From: Chrysoporthe austroafricana
Lineage: Eukaryota > Ascomycota > Sordariomycetes > Diaporthales > Cryphonectriaceae
Assembly: GCA_001051155.2 (NCBI GenBank)
Contig: JYIP02000003.1
Location: 4,960,001 to 5,024,000 of the forward strand
DNA length: 64,000 nt
Direction of reading: 5' to 3'
A program made the position numbers and the translations under genes. Positions 1-10,283 of the stretch are shown here, piece by piece (positions within the stretch are counted from its first letter, which is position 1; each line of letters begins with the position of its first letter). The notes below the pieces were generated by a model, which ran no database searches, was not told the origin of the DNA, and was given only the letters and a program-made list of their open reading frames with translations.

Positions 1-1477
1 CCTCGCCCACCACCAGCAGGCCCGGGACCGTGCACCCCTTCAGCTCCCCGCGCATGTTGTAATCCCACAGTGCCTGGCAGCCGTACCTGAACCCCTGGAT
101 GTCGTTGTCGGCGACCATCTCCGTCATCCAGCTCGCGACGTCGATCTTGGCCGTCATGGTGTGCGGGTGGAACCAGCGCTCGACCGTCATGCCCGCCAGC
201 TTCATGATGCCCGGCGTGCCGTCCTCGCCCGTGGACTCGGCGACCCCGATGCGGTCCTTCCACGCCTGCGTGTTAGCGTCGGAGCTGTTGACGTTGAAGT
301 CGCAGGCGACGAAGCGGCCGAGCTTGCCCGGGTGCCTCAGCGCGAACCTGACGGTGGTGGCGCCGCCCATGCTGACGCCGACCAGCGCGTGGAGCCTGTC
401 GAGCCTCAGCGCCGCCATCACCGCCGCCAGGTCGTCGGCGAGCATCTCCAGCGTCGCCGGCACCGGCGGCTCGGGGACCGCGTGCCGTCCCCGGGTGTTG
501 TACCGCAGGATGCGGAACTCGGGCCGGTCCCTCTTCAGTATCTCCACCAGGGGATCCCACATGTGCAGGGACGTGAGGAGCGAGTTGCAGAAGGCGATGG
601 TGGGGGCCTTGGGGTCCGGGTTGCCTTCCAGCTGGTACGGGATCGAGAGGCCGTCCTCGGTGGTGACGAAGGCCTGCAGCACTGGCTTTCCGCCGTTGGG
701 TGTCGTCCTTATCCTGGCGTCCGACGACACGAATGCCTTCTCCGCCGGCAGCTTGGCCAGGGAGGCGAGGTCCCGCGGCCCCGGCCCGAACACGTAGAAG
801 AGCGAGTACGTCCTCCTGTGCTTGCTGGCGATGACCTTGTCGAAGACCTCGTCCCTCCACTTCGTGCTCATGGCGGCCTTGTGCTCAGGCCCCCCAAGCC
901 CGTTCTCTCGGGCGTACTCGTGGAGGATGAGGTACTTGAGGGGCGCCTCCTTGTCGAGGCTGGTCGACGTCCGGAAGCGGCGCGTCCGCAGCCAGCCGGG
1001 CACCTTGGACAGCATGGGGATGTGTTCCTCCTCGTACCACTTGTCCAGCGCCTGCTCGGCCCCCTCCACGGCGGTCACCGTGTTCTCGACGGCAACCAGC
1101 ACCTGGCCCTCGGCCTCGTCGTCGGTGAGCTGCTCTATGGGCCGGAAGAGGGGGGCCTTGCGCTCGGAGACGAGGTCGTAGAAGTAGCGCTTGACGTCGA
1201 CCTGGCCGATGGTGCCGGCCTCGCGGGGGCTCCTGTTCTCGCGCAGGGAGGTGTAGGTCGCGGCGTCGAGGTGGTGCATGGAGGTGACGTCGTAGGCGGC
1301 GAGGAAGTGCGGCTGCTCGCCGTCGGTAGCAGCGTAGCGCAGGCCGTTGCTGAAGATTCGAGGGAGCCGCAGGCGGGTTGGGCCGTGCTCGTTGTTATAC
1401 CACTCGTGGAACTGGTCGAGCGACAGGCCGGGCCTGGGCTGCATAGTCACGTAGAGGATGCCTGGGTTCTGAGACAT
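1..1477 (-). CDS. Alpha/beta-hydrolase (3-oxoadipate enol-lactonase-like) with N-terminal EthD-like region, partial
   Basis: The frame is open from an ATG at 1477 down to base 1, so about 492 residues are visible and the C-terminus lies outside the window. Residues of roughly 1-230 look like two dimeric alpha/beta-barrel (EthD/ABM-type) units: each has an aromatic-rich start (FHEWYNNEHGP, then DKWYEEEHIPML). From about residue 260 an alpha/beta-hydrolase fold follows, with an oxyanion-side segment (FCNSLLTSLHMWDPL), an RYNTRGR motif and the nucleophile elbow GVSMGG, whose Ser is the expected catalytic residue. Family knowledge links this fold to 3-oxoadipate enol-lactonase-type hydrolases of aromatic catabolism; the actual substrate is unknown. 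The two-part architecture recurs in fungal genomes as I remember them, which is recollection and not a search. The catalytic His would be in the missing part. It is transcribed away from the gene at 2481. Confidence 0.8.
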   Translation of the reverse strand, partial: MSQNPGILYVTMQPRPGLSLDQFHEWYNNEHGPTRLRLPRIFSNGLRYAATDGEQPHFLAAYDVTSMHHLDAATYTSLRENRSPREAGTIGQVDVKRYFYDLVSERKAPLFRPIEQLTDDEAEGQVLVAVENTVTAVEGAEQALDKWYEEEHIPMLSKVPGWLRTRRFRTSTSLDKEAPLKYLILHEYARENGLGGPEHKAAMSTKWRDEVFDKVIASKHRRTYSLFYVFGPGPRDLASLAKLPAEKAFVSSDARIRTTPNGGKPVLQAFVTTEDGLSIPYQLEGNPDPKAPTIAFCNSLLTSLHMWDPLVEILKRDRPEFRILRYNTRGRHAVPEPPVPATLEMLADDLAAVMAALRLDRLHALVGVSMGGATTVRFALRHPGKLGRFVACDFNVNSSDANTQAWKDRIGVAESTGEDGTPGIMKLAGMTVERWFHPHTMTAKIDVASWMTEMVADNDIQGFRYGCQALWDYNMRGELKGCTVPGLLVVGE

Positions 1478-2480
1478 GGCGAAGGCGGTCGAGGGGGTTC
1501 GAGAGGGTTGAGAGCTCGAGGGGATCGAGAGGAGGAGAAGCGCGGTCAGTCGGGCTCGAGAGGTCTGAGAAGAGAGACCGTACTCCGAGATCTGCTCGAG
1601 GGGAGGGGAGAGGAGGAGGAGAGGGCTCCGCGACCAAGCTTTTTCCTATCTTTGCCGAGGTGCCATCGTGCTCTTGTACCGGGTCGGCGTTCCTGGTAGG
1701 TTATCTACTACCTCTTAGCGGGCTGCTCGCCCCCCCGTGGGGTCTCCAGGATGACGTTGGGAGCTGCTGGCGGGGTTTCGAGCCCCTCGCGGCAGCGGGC
1801 GGAACAGAGATCACCCGGCAGGCAGGGGTCAGGGCAAAGCGCTTTTCCTCGCAGTCCGCAAAGGGAAACTCTCAGCCTCATCTTCCACTCCATTCATCCT
1901 CAACCTCATCCTGCGCTCTCTTTGTCCTGTCCTCTCCTCTGCTCTACTCTCCTCCTCTCCTGACACCTGGCTCCTGACTGCACCGATCTCGGTGCCATCA
2001 ACCATCAGCTGGACCACAATGCCCGACTGAATCATTGCCTGCAGACTAGCCTGGCCAGTGGCCAATGGCTTCTGACCTGCTGGTCTCTTCTCATTGTGTG
2101 TGTGCAGGCCTTCTCTTGAGCCTTTGGCTAGTGCCATCCTGGACCCTTTCATGAAGCCACAATGGCGCTCAGAAGAAAGGCTGAGGGAAGGAAAGGCTCC
2201 AGCTCCCGGTTTCAAGGCCAACTCTGCAGCCTGACATCCGATCAGGCTTGGGAGCGTGTGGCGGATTAGCAACCAAGAGATTAGGCTCAAAAATCAAACA
2301 CTCTATGCTTTTGTCAAACTCTCCTTCCTATCCTTGTTTGTCTATATACTCATCAGAATCTTTCAGCATGGCGTGTTCACTGCACTGGACTTGATGTATG
2401 GGCATATCAGCGCCCACGCCAGCTCGAAATCCCACTCCTGCTGTCTCATCCATCGCCCTACCCACCAGGTCTACGGCAAC
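1478..2480. other. Intergenic region between two divergent genes
   Basis: This 1 kb region separates the start of the hydrolase on the minus strand from the start of the gene at 2481 on the plus strand, so it should hold both promoters. The stretch 1860-1970 is pyrimidine-rich (CT tracts), common in fungal 5' leaders. In-frame sequence extends upstream of 2481 to an ATG at 2256, but that part is AT-rich and looks like leader rather than protein. I see no RNA gene or repeat. Confidence 0.4.
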
Positions 2481-3509
2481 ATGTCTCCCCGCGACGATCG
2501 TGACCGTAACTTCTTGTTCGGCGCACAGAGACGGAGGAAGCACAGGTCATCTGTCTGCGATTGCAGGCCGGCCGGTGGAGGATCAACACAGTCTCGGGAC
2601 ACCAGCCAACAGAGGTCCAGCGAGTCCTCGTCCCGCCAGACGACACGCGTCCGAAGCACTCAGAACGGGTCTCCTGAGCATGGATCCGGCGCCTATCAAG
2701 ATGCTCCGACCCAGCTACCTTTCGATAGGCTGGCCTCCGTCGTACGGCAGTGCCCCTGGATGCTCGGCTCTGATACCAACCCTTTCGCCCCAGGCCCCAG
2801 GCAAGACTTCTACCTGCCTGCCCCCCGCAGCCTGAAGCATGATCTGGCCGTATCCTTTGTTGTCACGGACCACACCCGCCCCGAGCAGCCGCAGTTCGTC
2901 ATCTCGTGTCCACTCGAGCACGTCGATCTCATCCAGCAGATGCTTGCCCCAGACGGCTCGGGGAAGGCGCTCGCCGCGCGGGCGTCGAGTGGCCGCCCCC
3001 GAGATGGAGGTCAGCTGAGGAGTATGTTGCTGGACGGCACCCCGAACATCGAGCTGTCTCTTCAGAACATCGCTGGCAGCAGTGCTCAGAACGCTCCTGC
3101 TGCTCGTACAGGCGGGAGTGTCAACAAACGCGATATGGGGACCAGCGGCGGCGACAATGACGGGGGAGCAGTGGGTGGGAATGTTGGCCCTTTCAGCGTT
3201 CCCAGCTACCCACCATTTTCCAGCAACGAGGATGCCCAAGGAACACCTGGATCAGGAGGGCCGGGACCACGTACCTTCCCCTATGTGCCTTACATTCCAG
3301 CCACTTACCTGCCAACGGTGGCCCCAGGCTGGCCTGGTGCGCATGAGCAGAGCCAAGGAAGCCCACAGTTTCCATACCCCCTTTCTCCATCCCAGAAGCC
3401 GTAAGTGCTTTCCGTTTGCATGGTGTGTTCACTGTGGGAACATGAGATAACTGACCGCACCACCCATAGGTCTGCTTCCTCGCCGTCGAACAGTGCAGCA
3501 CCGTGGTAG
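2481..3509 (+). CDS. Hypothetical protein, two exons, 319 aa
   Basis: Exon 1 is 2481-3400, the intron 3401-3469 (GTAAGT donor, CTGAC branch site, CATAG acceptor) and exon 2 is 3470-3509. Reading through the intron gives a stop at once, while splicing adds a 12-residue Ser/Ala-rich tail (ending AAPW). The ATG at 2481 follows CGGCAAC and begins MSPRDDRDRNF; an in-frame ATG at 2256 would add about 75 residues of unlikely composition. The protein starts with a basic, Ser/Arg-rich part (residues 20-70). A more ordered middle follows at about 80-170 (FDRLASVVRQCPWML, then QFVISCPLEHVDLIQQML). The C-terminus is Gly/Pro/Ser-rich. I recognise no known domain. Low-complexity flanks suggest a regulatory or nuclear protein, which is inference only. 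Confidence 0.7.
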
Positions 3510-3821
3510 GACCAGTATCAGCTCAGCATGAGTTATTGGTCTTGAGTTGGAAGCTGTATCGCAAGGAAGAAGGAACCACTGCACTACTACGATCGACGAC
3601 CAAATTATGGCAAGTGTTCCGATGGAGGTACTGCACGTAGAACTGGCACGATTGTGGACGTGGACAAGAGCAAGTCATGACGAGCGGTATGCATTCATTC
3701 ATCAAATACCTATCGGTATCGGTTTGGTGCGAACGACTAGTTAAACCTGGCTCGTGGATCATGGCGTTCGTCCCATCTCGTACATACCGTGTCTTCGTCT
3801 CGCATTGATCGCTGACTTGAT

Positions 3822-5222
3822 CTAGTCATCGATCTCGATCGGGGCTTCGGAGGTACCCTCTAGGCTGTCTTCAATCTCGATCGGTGCTTCGGGGGTACCC
3901 TCTGGGCTGTCTTCATTCTCGTCCTCGTCCCCGTCCTCGTCCTCGGAGTCGGCAGCCAATTCATCCTCCATGGTCGAGAGGCTCTTGTAGCCGGTGGCTT
4001 GCGTCCCAGCAACGTCGCAGAACTTTGTCAGCTGCGCGACAAAGTCCTTAACAAATTTCTCCTTGGCCGAGCCCTTCTTCACGTCGCTCGGCCGGGCCTC
4101 CCACTCCCTCATCATTCGCTCCGCAGCCTTCATCTCGGTCATCATGTCGATCACGCGTTTGTCCAGCTCGCGGAACCGCTCGATCATCTCCCGCACATAC
4201 TCGTTGTCGCGGCGGTCTCGCTTCCACTCCCAGCCCTCTTCACCGGTGACCATCGACATGATTTCCTGCATTTTCTTGACATACCAGATGATACCCTCGT
4301 CGATGTACCCTTTGACCTCGTTGAGCATGTGCTCGACGGACTCGATGCGCTCCTTCTTGCTCCTGCTCAGGTCTTGTTGGTAGAAGAAGGTGAATCGTAG
4401 GTGTAGCTCCGTCATCTCCTGGGCACGGGCAGCTATCGTGCGGAGGATCTCGTCAGCGTCATCTTTAGAAATCCAGTACTCATCAGTGATCAACCAGTCC
4501 TCTTCATCGCTCTCATAATCGCCGTCGTCCTCGCTGTTGTGACCGTCGTTGCCATAGTTGATGTCATTGCGGTCGTTGCTGGGAGGCTCTTGGCCGTTTA
4601 TGGCAGTCCCGGTCTTCTGGCCGGTCTCTTGGCTGGTCTCTTGGCTGGTCTCTTGGCTGGGATTTTGGGCCTCGGCCTTGTCATCGGTCGCCCTCTTCCT
4701 CTCGAGCTCCTTCTCCAACATCTCCTTCTTCTTGTTCCTCTCCTCCTCTTCCTGCTCCTCCAGCATTCTATTCTCCATCTCGACCTTGTTCACCCTCTCG
4801 ATCTCCTCCTTGTAGTCCTCGTACGCCCTCTCAACCAACTGAACGAAGGCCTGTCCGTAGACGCCGAGCGTAGCCTGGAGTTCAATGCGCCTCGCTTTGG
4901 CCTCGTTCAGCTGGCACCGGCTGATGTCCACCATCTGTCTGTGTAGCTTTTCGAGGTCGTTTTGGCCAGGGCCGAAGATGCGGTAGGCCCGCTGCAGCTC
5001 GGGCGTGTTGCGCGGCAGCACCGTGGCCGCGCGGCGGTTGGGCTCGTACGACTCGTGCTTCTCGCGGTTTAACCCCTTCCCGCCGCCCTTGCCGTCGCCA
5101 TACGGGTCGCGGTTGCGGTCGGCCCGGGTCCTCTTGGACGCACGGGGGCTGCTGTCCTGCGAGCCGCCGGCCTCGTCGTCGGCGGCAGGGCTGCGGCGCT
5201 TCTTGTTGGGGGAATTACCCAT
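3822..5222 (-). CDS. Hypothetical acidic coiled-coil protein, 466 aa, single exon
   Basis: A single open frame runs from ATG 5222 to the stop at 3822. The N-terminus is basic with a likely nuclear-localisation cluster (NKKRRSP at residues 6-12, SKRTRADR near 30). Residues of about 100-190 are strongly helical and charged with E/K heptad-like runs, a probable coiled coil. A Gln/Glu/Thr/Ser tandem repeat (QETS units, about 188-203) follows, encoded by repeated TCTTGGCTGGTC units at 4615-4665, then an acidic stretch. A second helical region occupies 255-400. The tail is very acidic and ends with two near copies of a short element, APIEIEDS and APIEIDD, within a duplicated segment. No enzyme motif is visible. 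A nuclear scaffold or chromatin-associated role is conceivable but not shown. Confidence 0.75.
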   Translation of the reverse strand: MGNSPNKKRRSPAADDEAGGSQDSSPRASKRTRADRNRDPYGDGKGGGKGLNREKHESYEPNRRAATVLPRNTPELQRAYRIFGPGQNDLEKLHRQMVDISRCQLNEAKARRIELQATLGVYGQAFVQLVERAYEDYKEEIERVNKVEMENRMLEEQEEEERNKKKEMLEKELERKRATDDKAEAQNPSQETSQETSQETGQKTGTAINGQEPPSNDRNDINYGNDGHNSEDDGDYESDEEDWLITDEYWISKDDADEILRTIAARAQEMTELHLRFTFFYQQDLSRSKKERIESVEHMLNEVKGYIDEGIIWYVKKMQEIMSMVTGEEGWEWKRDRRDNEYVREMIERFRELDKRVIDMMTEMKAAERMMREWEARPSDVKKGSAKEKFVKDFVAQLTKFCDVAGTQATGYKSLSTMEDELAADSEDEDGDEDENEDSPEGTPEAPIEIEDSLEGTSEAPIEIDD

Positions 5223-6674
5223 CTTGGTGGTCGTTGTGGGCTGTTGTTGCTGGAGGTATTGTTGTTGTGGTGGTGGTGTTTGTTTGGGGGTGAGATGGAA
5301 GATTAATTGCTGTCACCTCGAAGCTGGAGTGCTCTGCTGTCTGATCTGTCAGGGATGACTGAAAAGCAGAATGGAAATCGAAGTGGTTGCTGGCAGACAT
5401 CTGAGGGAGGGAAAGAATTGCAACGGTCACCGTTCGAGGCCGGGATTATATAGTTGATGCTCCGAGAATGAATTCCATTCTGTGAACGGAACAATACTAA
5501 CGAGCGTATGTGGGATAATTCTATTAAAATGGCATCGAGACAATAATTTATCGTGAATTTATTACGCGGAAATTCGCCTTTGGTCCAATAGCATCTACTG
5601 CGTAGGCATTAGTGAAAAAGGTTACTATAAAATGGTATCGAGACAATAGCTCATCGTGAGAATATTGAGCTAAAATCAGTCATTGGCCGAAAAATATTAG
5701 TGAAAAGTTCGGTTGAAAAGTGACATTCGCTTCACGTCTCAAGCTTGAGACAAGGTGGAAAGCCGAGCCAAACGCTAGATGCTGCTGGCACTTGGTCCAG
5801 GCCCCCTTTGCTCAGTGAATTCCTCTCTGCTAAGGTGCCTAGGTACTTGCAACGTCGCAACTCTGAGTGCTGATAGTCAGCCACCTGGGCAGAATTGTGG
5901 AGGCTGGTGCTCTGTTCTGCGTGGCCCGATGCTGCTCTTAACTTGAGAAAGGTGTCAAGATCCTCAAGACGACTGAGTTCCCTAGCAGCCGATGAGCGGC
6001 TGTTGTGGGGGAATAGGTAGGGTCAATGAAGAATATATGCAGTGGCCTAAATTCCTTCCATCCAGCCAAGCAGACGGCCGGCTATTTGTAATTTGCGCTA
6101 CCATACGGTCCATCACCTAGTCATAGTGAATAATCAGAGGAAATTCAAGGCACGTGACGCCCTTTCACGCCGCTATAGCTGTATTCACACATGGTGCCTG
6201 TAAGATGGGGTCCCAACTCTTCACTGAGTCTCTCGGCAGATGGGGTGACGAATAACTGGGACCTACGCATAAGACTTTGTTTACGTTTGAGAAATCAAGC
6301 AGAAAAGTGAATCAATGATTCATTGACGTAGAGAAGGCAGAACATCATTCATCTGACCGTTCCAAATCATGTTGCCTTGGACTTCCCACGCTGGTCTCGT
6401 GCTGAAGCAGCCTGCGCAGTCTTCAATTATACCAAGGAGGTATATGGAATAGAAATGAACATCGAGCAACACTTTACCTCATTGGCGTCCCACACACTGA
6501 CGGTGGTGCAAAAAACGAGGTGCCGGGCTATTTAAAGACCGAAGCATTGTGGGCATGGTTGAACAATAAGGAGATGGTCTCAATACAGAAATCTAGCGCA
6601 AAATCCAGAATAGGCTTCCAACGCCGTAGAAGCTAATGCTGAACAGTCATGTCCCAAGTCTGCTACAGGATTTG
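5223..6674. other. AT-rich intergenic region
   Basis: This 1.45 kb region holds no convincing gene. It contains the promoter of the gene ending at 3822 and the 3' end of the SDR gene. Its main content is a diverged tandem duplication at 5525-5715, described separately. Composition is clearly more AT-rich than the coding DNA. Confidence 0.4.
5525..5715. repeat. Diverged tandem duplication, about 100 bp unit, transition-biased differences
   Basis: A segment beginning TAAAATGGCATCGAGACAAT at 5525 recurs at 5628 as TAAAATGGTATCGAGACAAT. The shared downstream element ATTAGTGAAAA occurs at 5608 and 5696, so copy 2 has lost about 15 bp. Where the copies align they differ largely by C/T and A/G changes (GGCATC versus GGTATC, TTTATCG versus CTCATCG). 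This is what repeat-induced point mutation (RIP) of a duplicated sequence produces, but two short copies are little evidence. The copies carry no open frame. Confidence 0.5.
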
Positions 6675-7874
6675 TCAGGCAGCCTTGCTCTCTTTAGACG
6701 CCTTCATAATCCTTAAAGCCCCCTCGACGTCCGCAAACTTGAACTCATCCAGTGTTTCCCTCCATAACCGCTCCCTGATCTCCTTGCCCTCAGGCCCATA
6801 GACCATAGTAGCAAATCTGGTCCCATACTGTCAGTCCTTACTTGCTCGGCAGCCTAAGCGAAGAACACGGCCGACATTGCGTAGGGGTCTAGAGAAGACT
6901 TACGGAGCGATTCTCCACCCCATGATGAAGCATCCATGAGATTCCTTGCCCTTGTTCACAACGGCGTCCACAATCGTCGATGTCCCGTTCTCCAGAGTTC
7001 GAGCCGTTTTGATCCATATGGAAAACAGAGCCTTTATTATAAAGGCCCCCCTCATCTGAAACACTTCCTCCTTTTTCTCGCTGGCCAGCTGCGTATCCCG
7101 GACGTATCCTGGGTCGGTGACGCTGACGATAACATCATCGGCCGATACGAACTCTGACAGCTTCCAGAGGAAGAAATGCGCAAGGACCTTGCTCGTGTTG
7201 TACCACTCACTGTCGCTGAAGGCCTCCCGGTCGTCGAACGAGGGGAGCAGCGGCACCTTGTGGCGGTTGGGAAATTTGGCGAACAGGCTGAGCGCGCCGT
7301 TGACCCACGTTAGGCGGGCCGGCTCGCCCGGCGGCGACTTGGACCGGAGGACCGGCAGGAGGAGGAGCGTGAGGAGCGCCTGCGATAGGTAGTTGACCTG
7401 GAACATCTCCTCGTGGCCGGTGCCCGGCACGATGCTGAAGCCCTTCATGACGCCCGCGTTGAGGACCACGAAGTCGACCCGCGCGAGGTCTGCGTCCACG
7501 CGCCGTGCGAAGGCCTGGATGGACGGATAAGAGCTCATGTCCAGCTGCCAGACCCTGATGTCGGCGTCCGGGTACCGCGACCGGAGCTGTGCTGAGGCCT
7601 CGTTTCCCTTCGCCGTGGACCGGACGGCGAGGACCAGGCGCGAGAGCCCGTAGGAGAGCAGTTGGCGGCAGCTCTCCAGGCCGAGGCCGCTGTTGGCGCC
7701 GGTGACGATGGCGGTCTTTCCGGAGAGGTCCGTCCCCTCGGGCGGGTACACAGGCTTCGCGCGGAACTGGTTCTGCCAGAAGATGTTGGGGAAGAAGGGG
7801 GCGGTGTTGGGCGGCAGGTCTTTGGAGGCCAGCCCCTCGGTGGCAGCCAGCTTCTTTTCTTCGCAGTGGCCCAT
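6675..7874 (-). CDS. Short-chain dehydrogenase/reductase (SDR), two exons, 370 aa
   Basis: Exon 1 is 7874-6904, the intron 6903-6817 (GTAAGT...CCAG) and exon 2 is 6816-6675. Splicing removes the stop that would follow GWRIAP and adds a coherent 47-residue helical tail (ATMVYGPEGKEIRERLW...). Rossmann signatures are clear: TGANSGLG at residues 58-65 for NAD(P)H binding, LNAGV at 138-142, and the catalytic YNTSK at 225-229. The usual active-site Ser region reads TWVNGALSLF. The pattern is that of classical SDRs related to retinol-dehydrogenase/WWOX-like fungal oxidoreductases, often found in secondary metabolism; the substrate cannot be read from sequence. It is divergent from a fungal transcription regulator, about 630 bp between starts, suggesting possible co-regulation. 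Confidence 0.9.
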
Positions 7875-8023
7875 GGCTTCAACGCTTGCGATCCAGACGG
7901 TGCTTTTGGTTCGGTGAGCTCCAGGCGCCGGAGTCTGTCGTGCAGATCGATACAGTTGTGAATAGCACGTCGGTTACCGTTTCCATGACGCTGCCCGGCG
8001 GGACGAAGACGATCTGGCTCATC

Positions 8024-8042
8024 GGGATATATATATTTATAC
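8024..8042 (-). promoter_or_regulatory. Likely TATA box of the SDR gene
   Basis: On the minus strand the sequence reads TATAAATATATATATC, starting about 165 bp upstream of the SDR start codon at 7874. It is a strong TATA match, and distance and orientation fit the SDR rather than the gene at 8503. Inference from motif and position only. Confidence 0.45.
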
Positions 8043-8502
8043 GAAACGCTCCAGCTCGTCGAGTTACCTGGCACTGCGTCTGCCTTTGTCATGAGTCTCG
8101 CGCGCGTGGCTATACTCTCATGGAAGTTTCAGGATTTCCTATTTAGGCAATCAATGGGCTGGGCCCACCTGAGACTGTTCTACTAAGTAAGTACCCAGTA
8201 GGCATTCGGATATAAGCTGGACGCGAGCTGACATACTCAGCAATTCCTCGGTAGGAATTCAAAGCAGGGACACCCTGTTTGGGTGGGGACTTTACCTAAA
8301 ACGGAAAACAATCTCTCTGCGGCACAGCAAAGGCGCAGCGTCAGCGCCAAACCCCGCGGATTTCGGGGCACTCTTCTCATACTACCACTTCTGACGTCTT
8401 CGCTGCGCACTCATCCTTTTCCTGTTCGAAAGAGGCAAATGGTGTCGAAGACTGCCTTCCCAGACGGACTCGCTGGGCTGGACGCCACGACTCAGAGCGC
8501 AT

Positions 8503-10283
8503 ATGCACGCCATCGTCCACAGCTCGTCGAGGGGATCCTCGGACCCTCGACCATCTCGGCCGGATATGGGCCCCTTGAAGCCGACGCCCGGAGATCTGCC
8601 CTTCATTATCTTCACGGACCAGCAGAAGCCGGACGGCCAGGCCCGTAAGCTCATCAGGAGCCATGTGATGAAGGGCAGGAACAAGGGGAGGACGCTGCGC
8701 GACAAGCGAACCAGCACGCGCCCGTCCAACCGAGAGAGACCACCCCACGACAAGCACAGAAAAGCAGCACCGCTGTCATCCGACGATCCGCCATGTCAGC
8801 CATCTGGATCCGTACTCGTGCCTAAGCAGGTCGGATCAGACGTATCGTTCTCGGGATTAGCCGATGATACCATCGACACCGCTCTACTACTGCCTGTGTT
8901 CAAATGTGAGTGGACCTCTGGAGCCTATAACTCGGACCGGAACGAGATATCGTAATCAGAGCTGCCCTCGCTATGCTCACCCTGGAGGAGAGGGGGGGAG
9001 GCTTCATTCATAGTCCGCCCCACTAACTCTGCCTCTAGTCACAGCCATGGCGAAACAAGCCATGTTTATACTCGAGCCCCGTGTCGTCTTCGAGGAGTCC
9101 TCAAGGAGGCCGTGGTGCGAGATTCTCGGCACCGACGCCGCGTACCTCAACGCGGTCGTTTACGCGGTACATATGTATTTTGACCTCGTGGCCGGCCTCA
9201 AGCCAGAGGACATCACACCATCGCGGCCGGCCTGCCGGCATCTGTCCAAGTCCCTGAACCTACTCCGCGAGAGGCTCTCCGACGAGAAGAACGAGGAGAG
9301 GCTGTCCGACTCGACGGTGATGGTCATCCTGTCGCTCGCCACCCACTCCAGCACTCTCGGCCATCACGAGACCGCCGCCAGCCATCTCGAGGGGCTTAGA
9401 AGGATTGTTGATCTAAGAGGAGGGATGGCGAAGCTCAGGCGCAACCCGAAGCTGCTCATCCAGATCTTCAGGTCTGTCCCCATGCGCCCACGTACCCTCT
9501 GATGACCACTGGTGGCCCATACGCCATTCAGGCCCCGGCTGACCGTATCACAGATGCGACATCAGCGAGACGCTCGCCAGTGGCTCGAAGCCGCTGTTCT
9601 TCCACAATCTGACGGTCGAGCCTTTCATGCCATATCTTGACCAGCTGGCGGGCTTCATCCCATCGGGCTACTACAACTCCACCTGCCGGCCCCTCGAAGG
9701 GCTGGAGCTCGGCATAGACAGCGCGGAGCTGTGTAGGGCCTGGGACACGACACGGACCTTCTGTGCTCTCCTCAACTACGCGACCGAGTCCAAACGGAAG
9801 ATCCCGCAGGAGACCCTCCTCAACACCATGGCCTCCATCATGTACCGCCTCCTCTACCTGAGCTTCCCCCCGGGCACGCTCGACGAGACGATCCGGCTGG
9901 GGCTCCTGGCCTTCTGCTCGAACATCTTCCTGCAGTGGTCGAAGGTGAAGCGGCCGTTTCCGCATCTGTCGAGGACGTACAAGGGCTCCCTGTCCAGCCT
10001 CGGCGTCACGGTCGCGCCCCAGACGATGCTCTGGGTGCTCGTGAGCGGGGGCATCTCGCTCTGGACGGAGGAGGACGACGACTGGCTCCTCCCCTGGCTC
10101 CGGACGACGGCCGACCTCTGTGACGTGGGGACGTGGAGCGAGTGCCGGGCCGTGCTGAAGAGCTTTCTGTGGATCGACTTCGTCCACGACGAGAGCGGCC
10201 GGAAGCTCTTCGCGTCCGGAGCGAACTTCGACGCCTCCCCTCCTTCATCCGATGCTCTGGAGAGCCTGCTCAGCTTGGAGTAG
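8503..10283 (+). CDS. Fungal transcription-factor-like protein (Fungal_trans_2/DUF3468 type) without Zn2Cys6 finger, three exons
   Basis: Exons are 8503-8905, 9039-9471 and 9554-10283; introns 8906-9038 (GTGAGT...CTAG) and 9472-9553 (GTCTGT...ACAG). Total 521 aa from 8503, or 500 aa from the in-frame ATG at 8566, which places the start 10 residues before the conserved part. The N-terminal motif PFIIFTDQQ...KLIRSHVMKGRNKGR is typical of a large Pezizomycotina family, sometimes mis-named tachykinin family. The spliced junctions restore the family signature FRCDISETLASGSKPLFF. The C-terminal half is helical, as in fungal regulator middle domains. There is no Cys6 zinc cluster, so DNA binding is not assured. 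It is divergent from the SDR gene and may regulate it. Splice phases are consistent throughout. Confidence 0.8.

Noticed and set aside
161..1699. 512-residue open frame on the plus strand
   Set aside because: It is the antisense shadow of the hydrolase gene. The minus-strand frame has recognisable motifs (GVSMGG), while this one is Arg/Gly/Val-rich without any.
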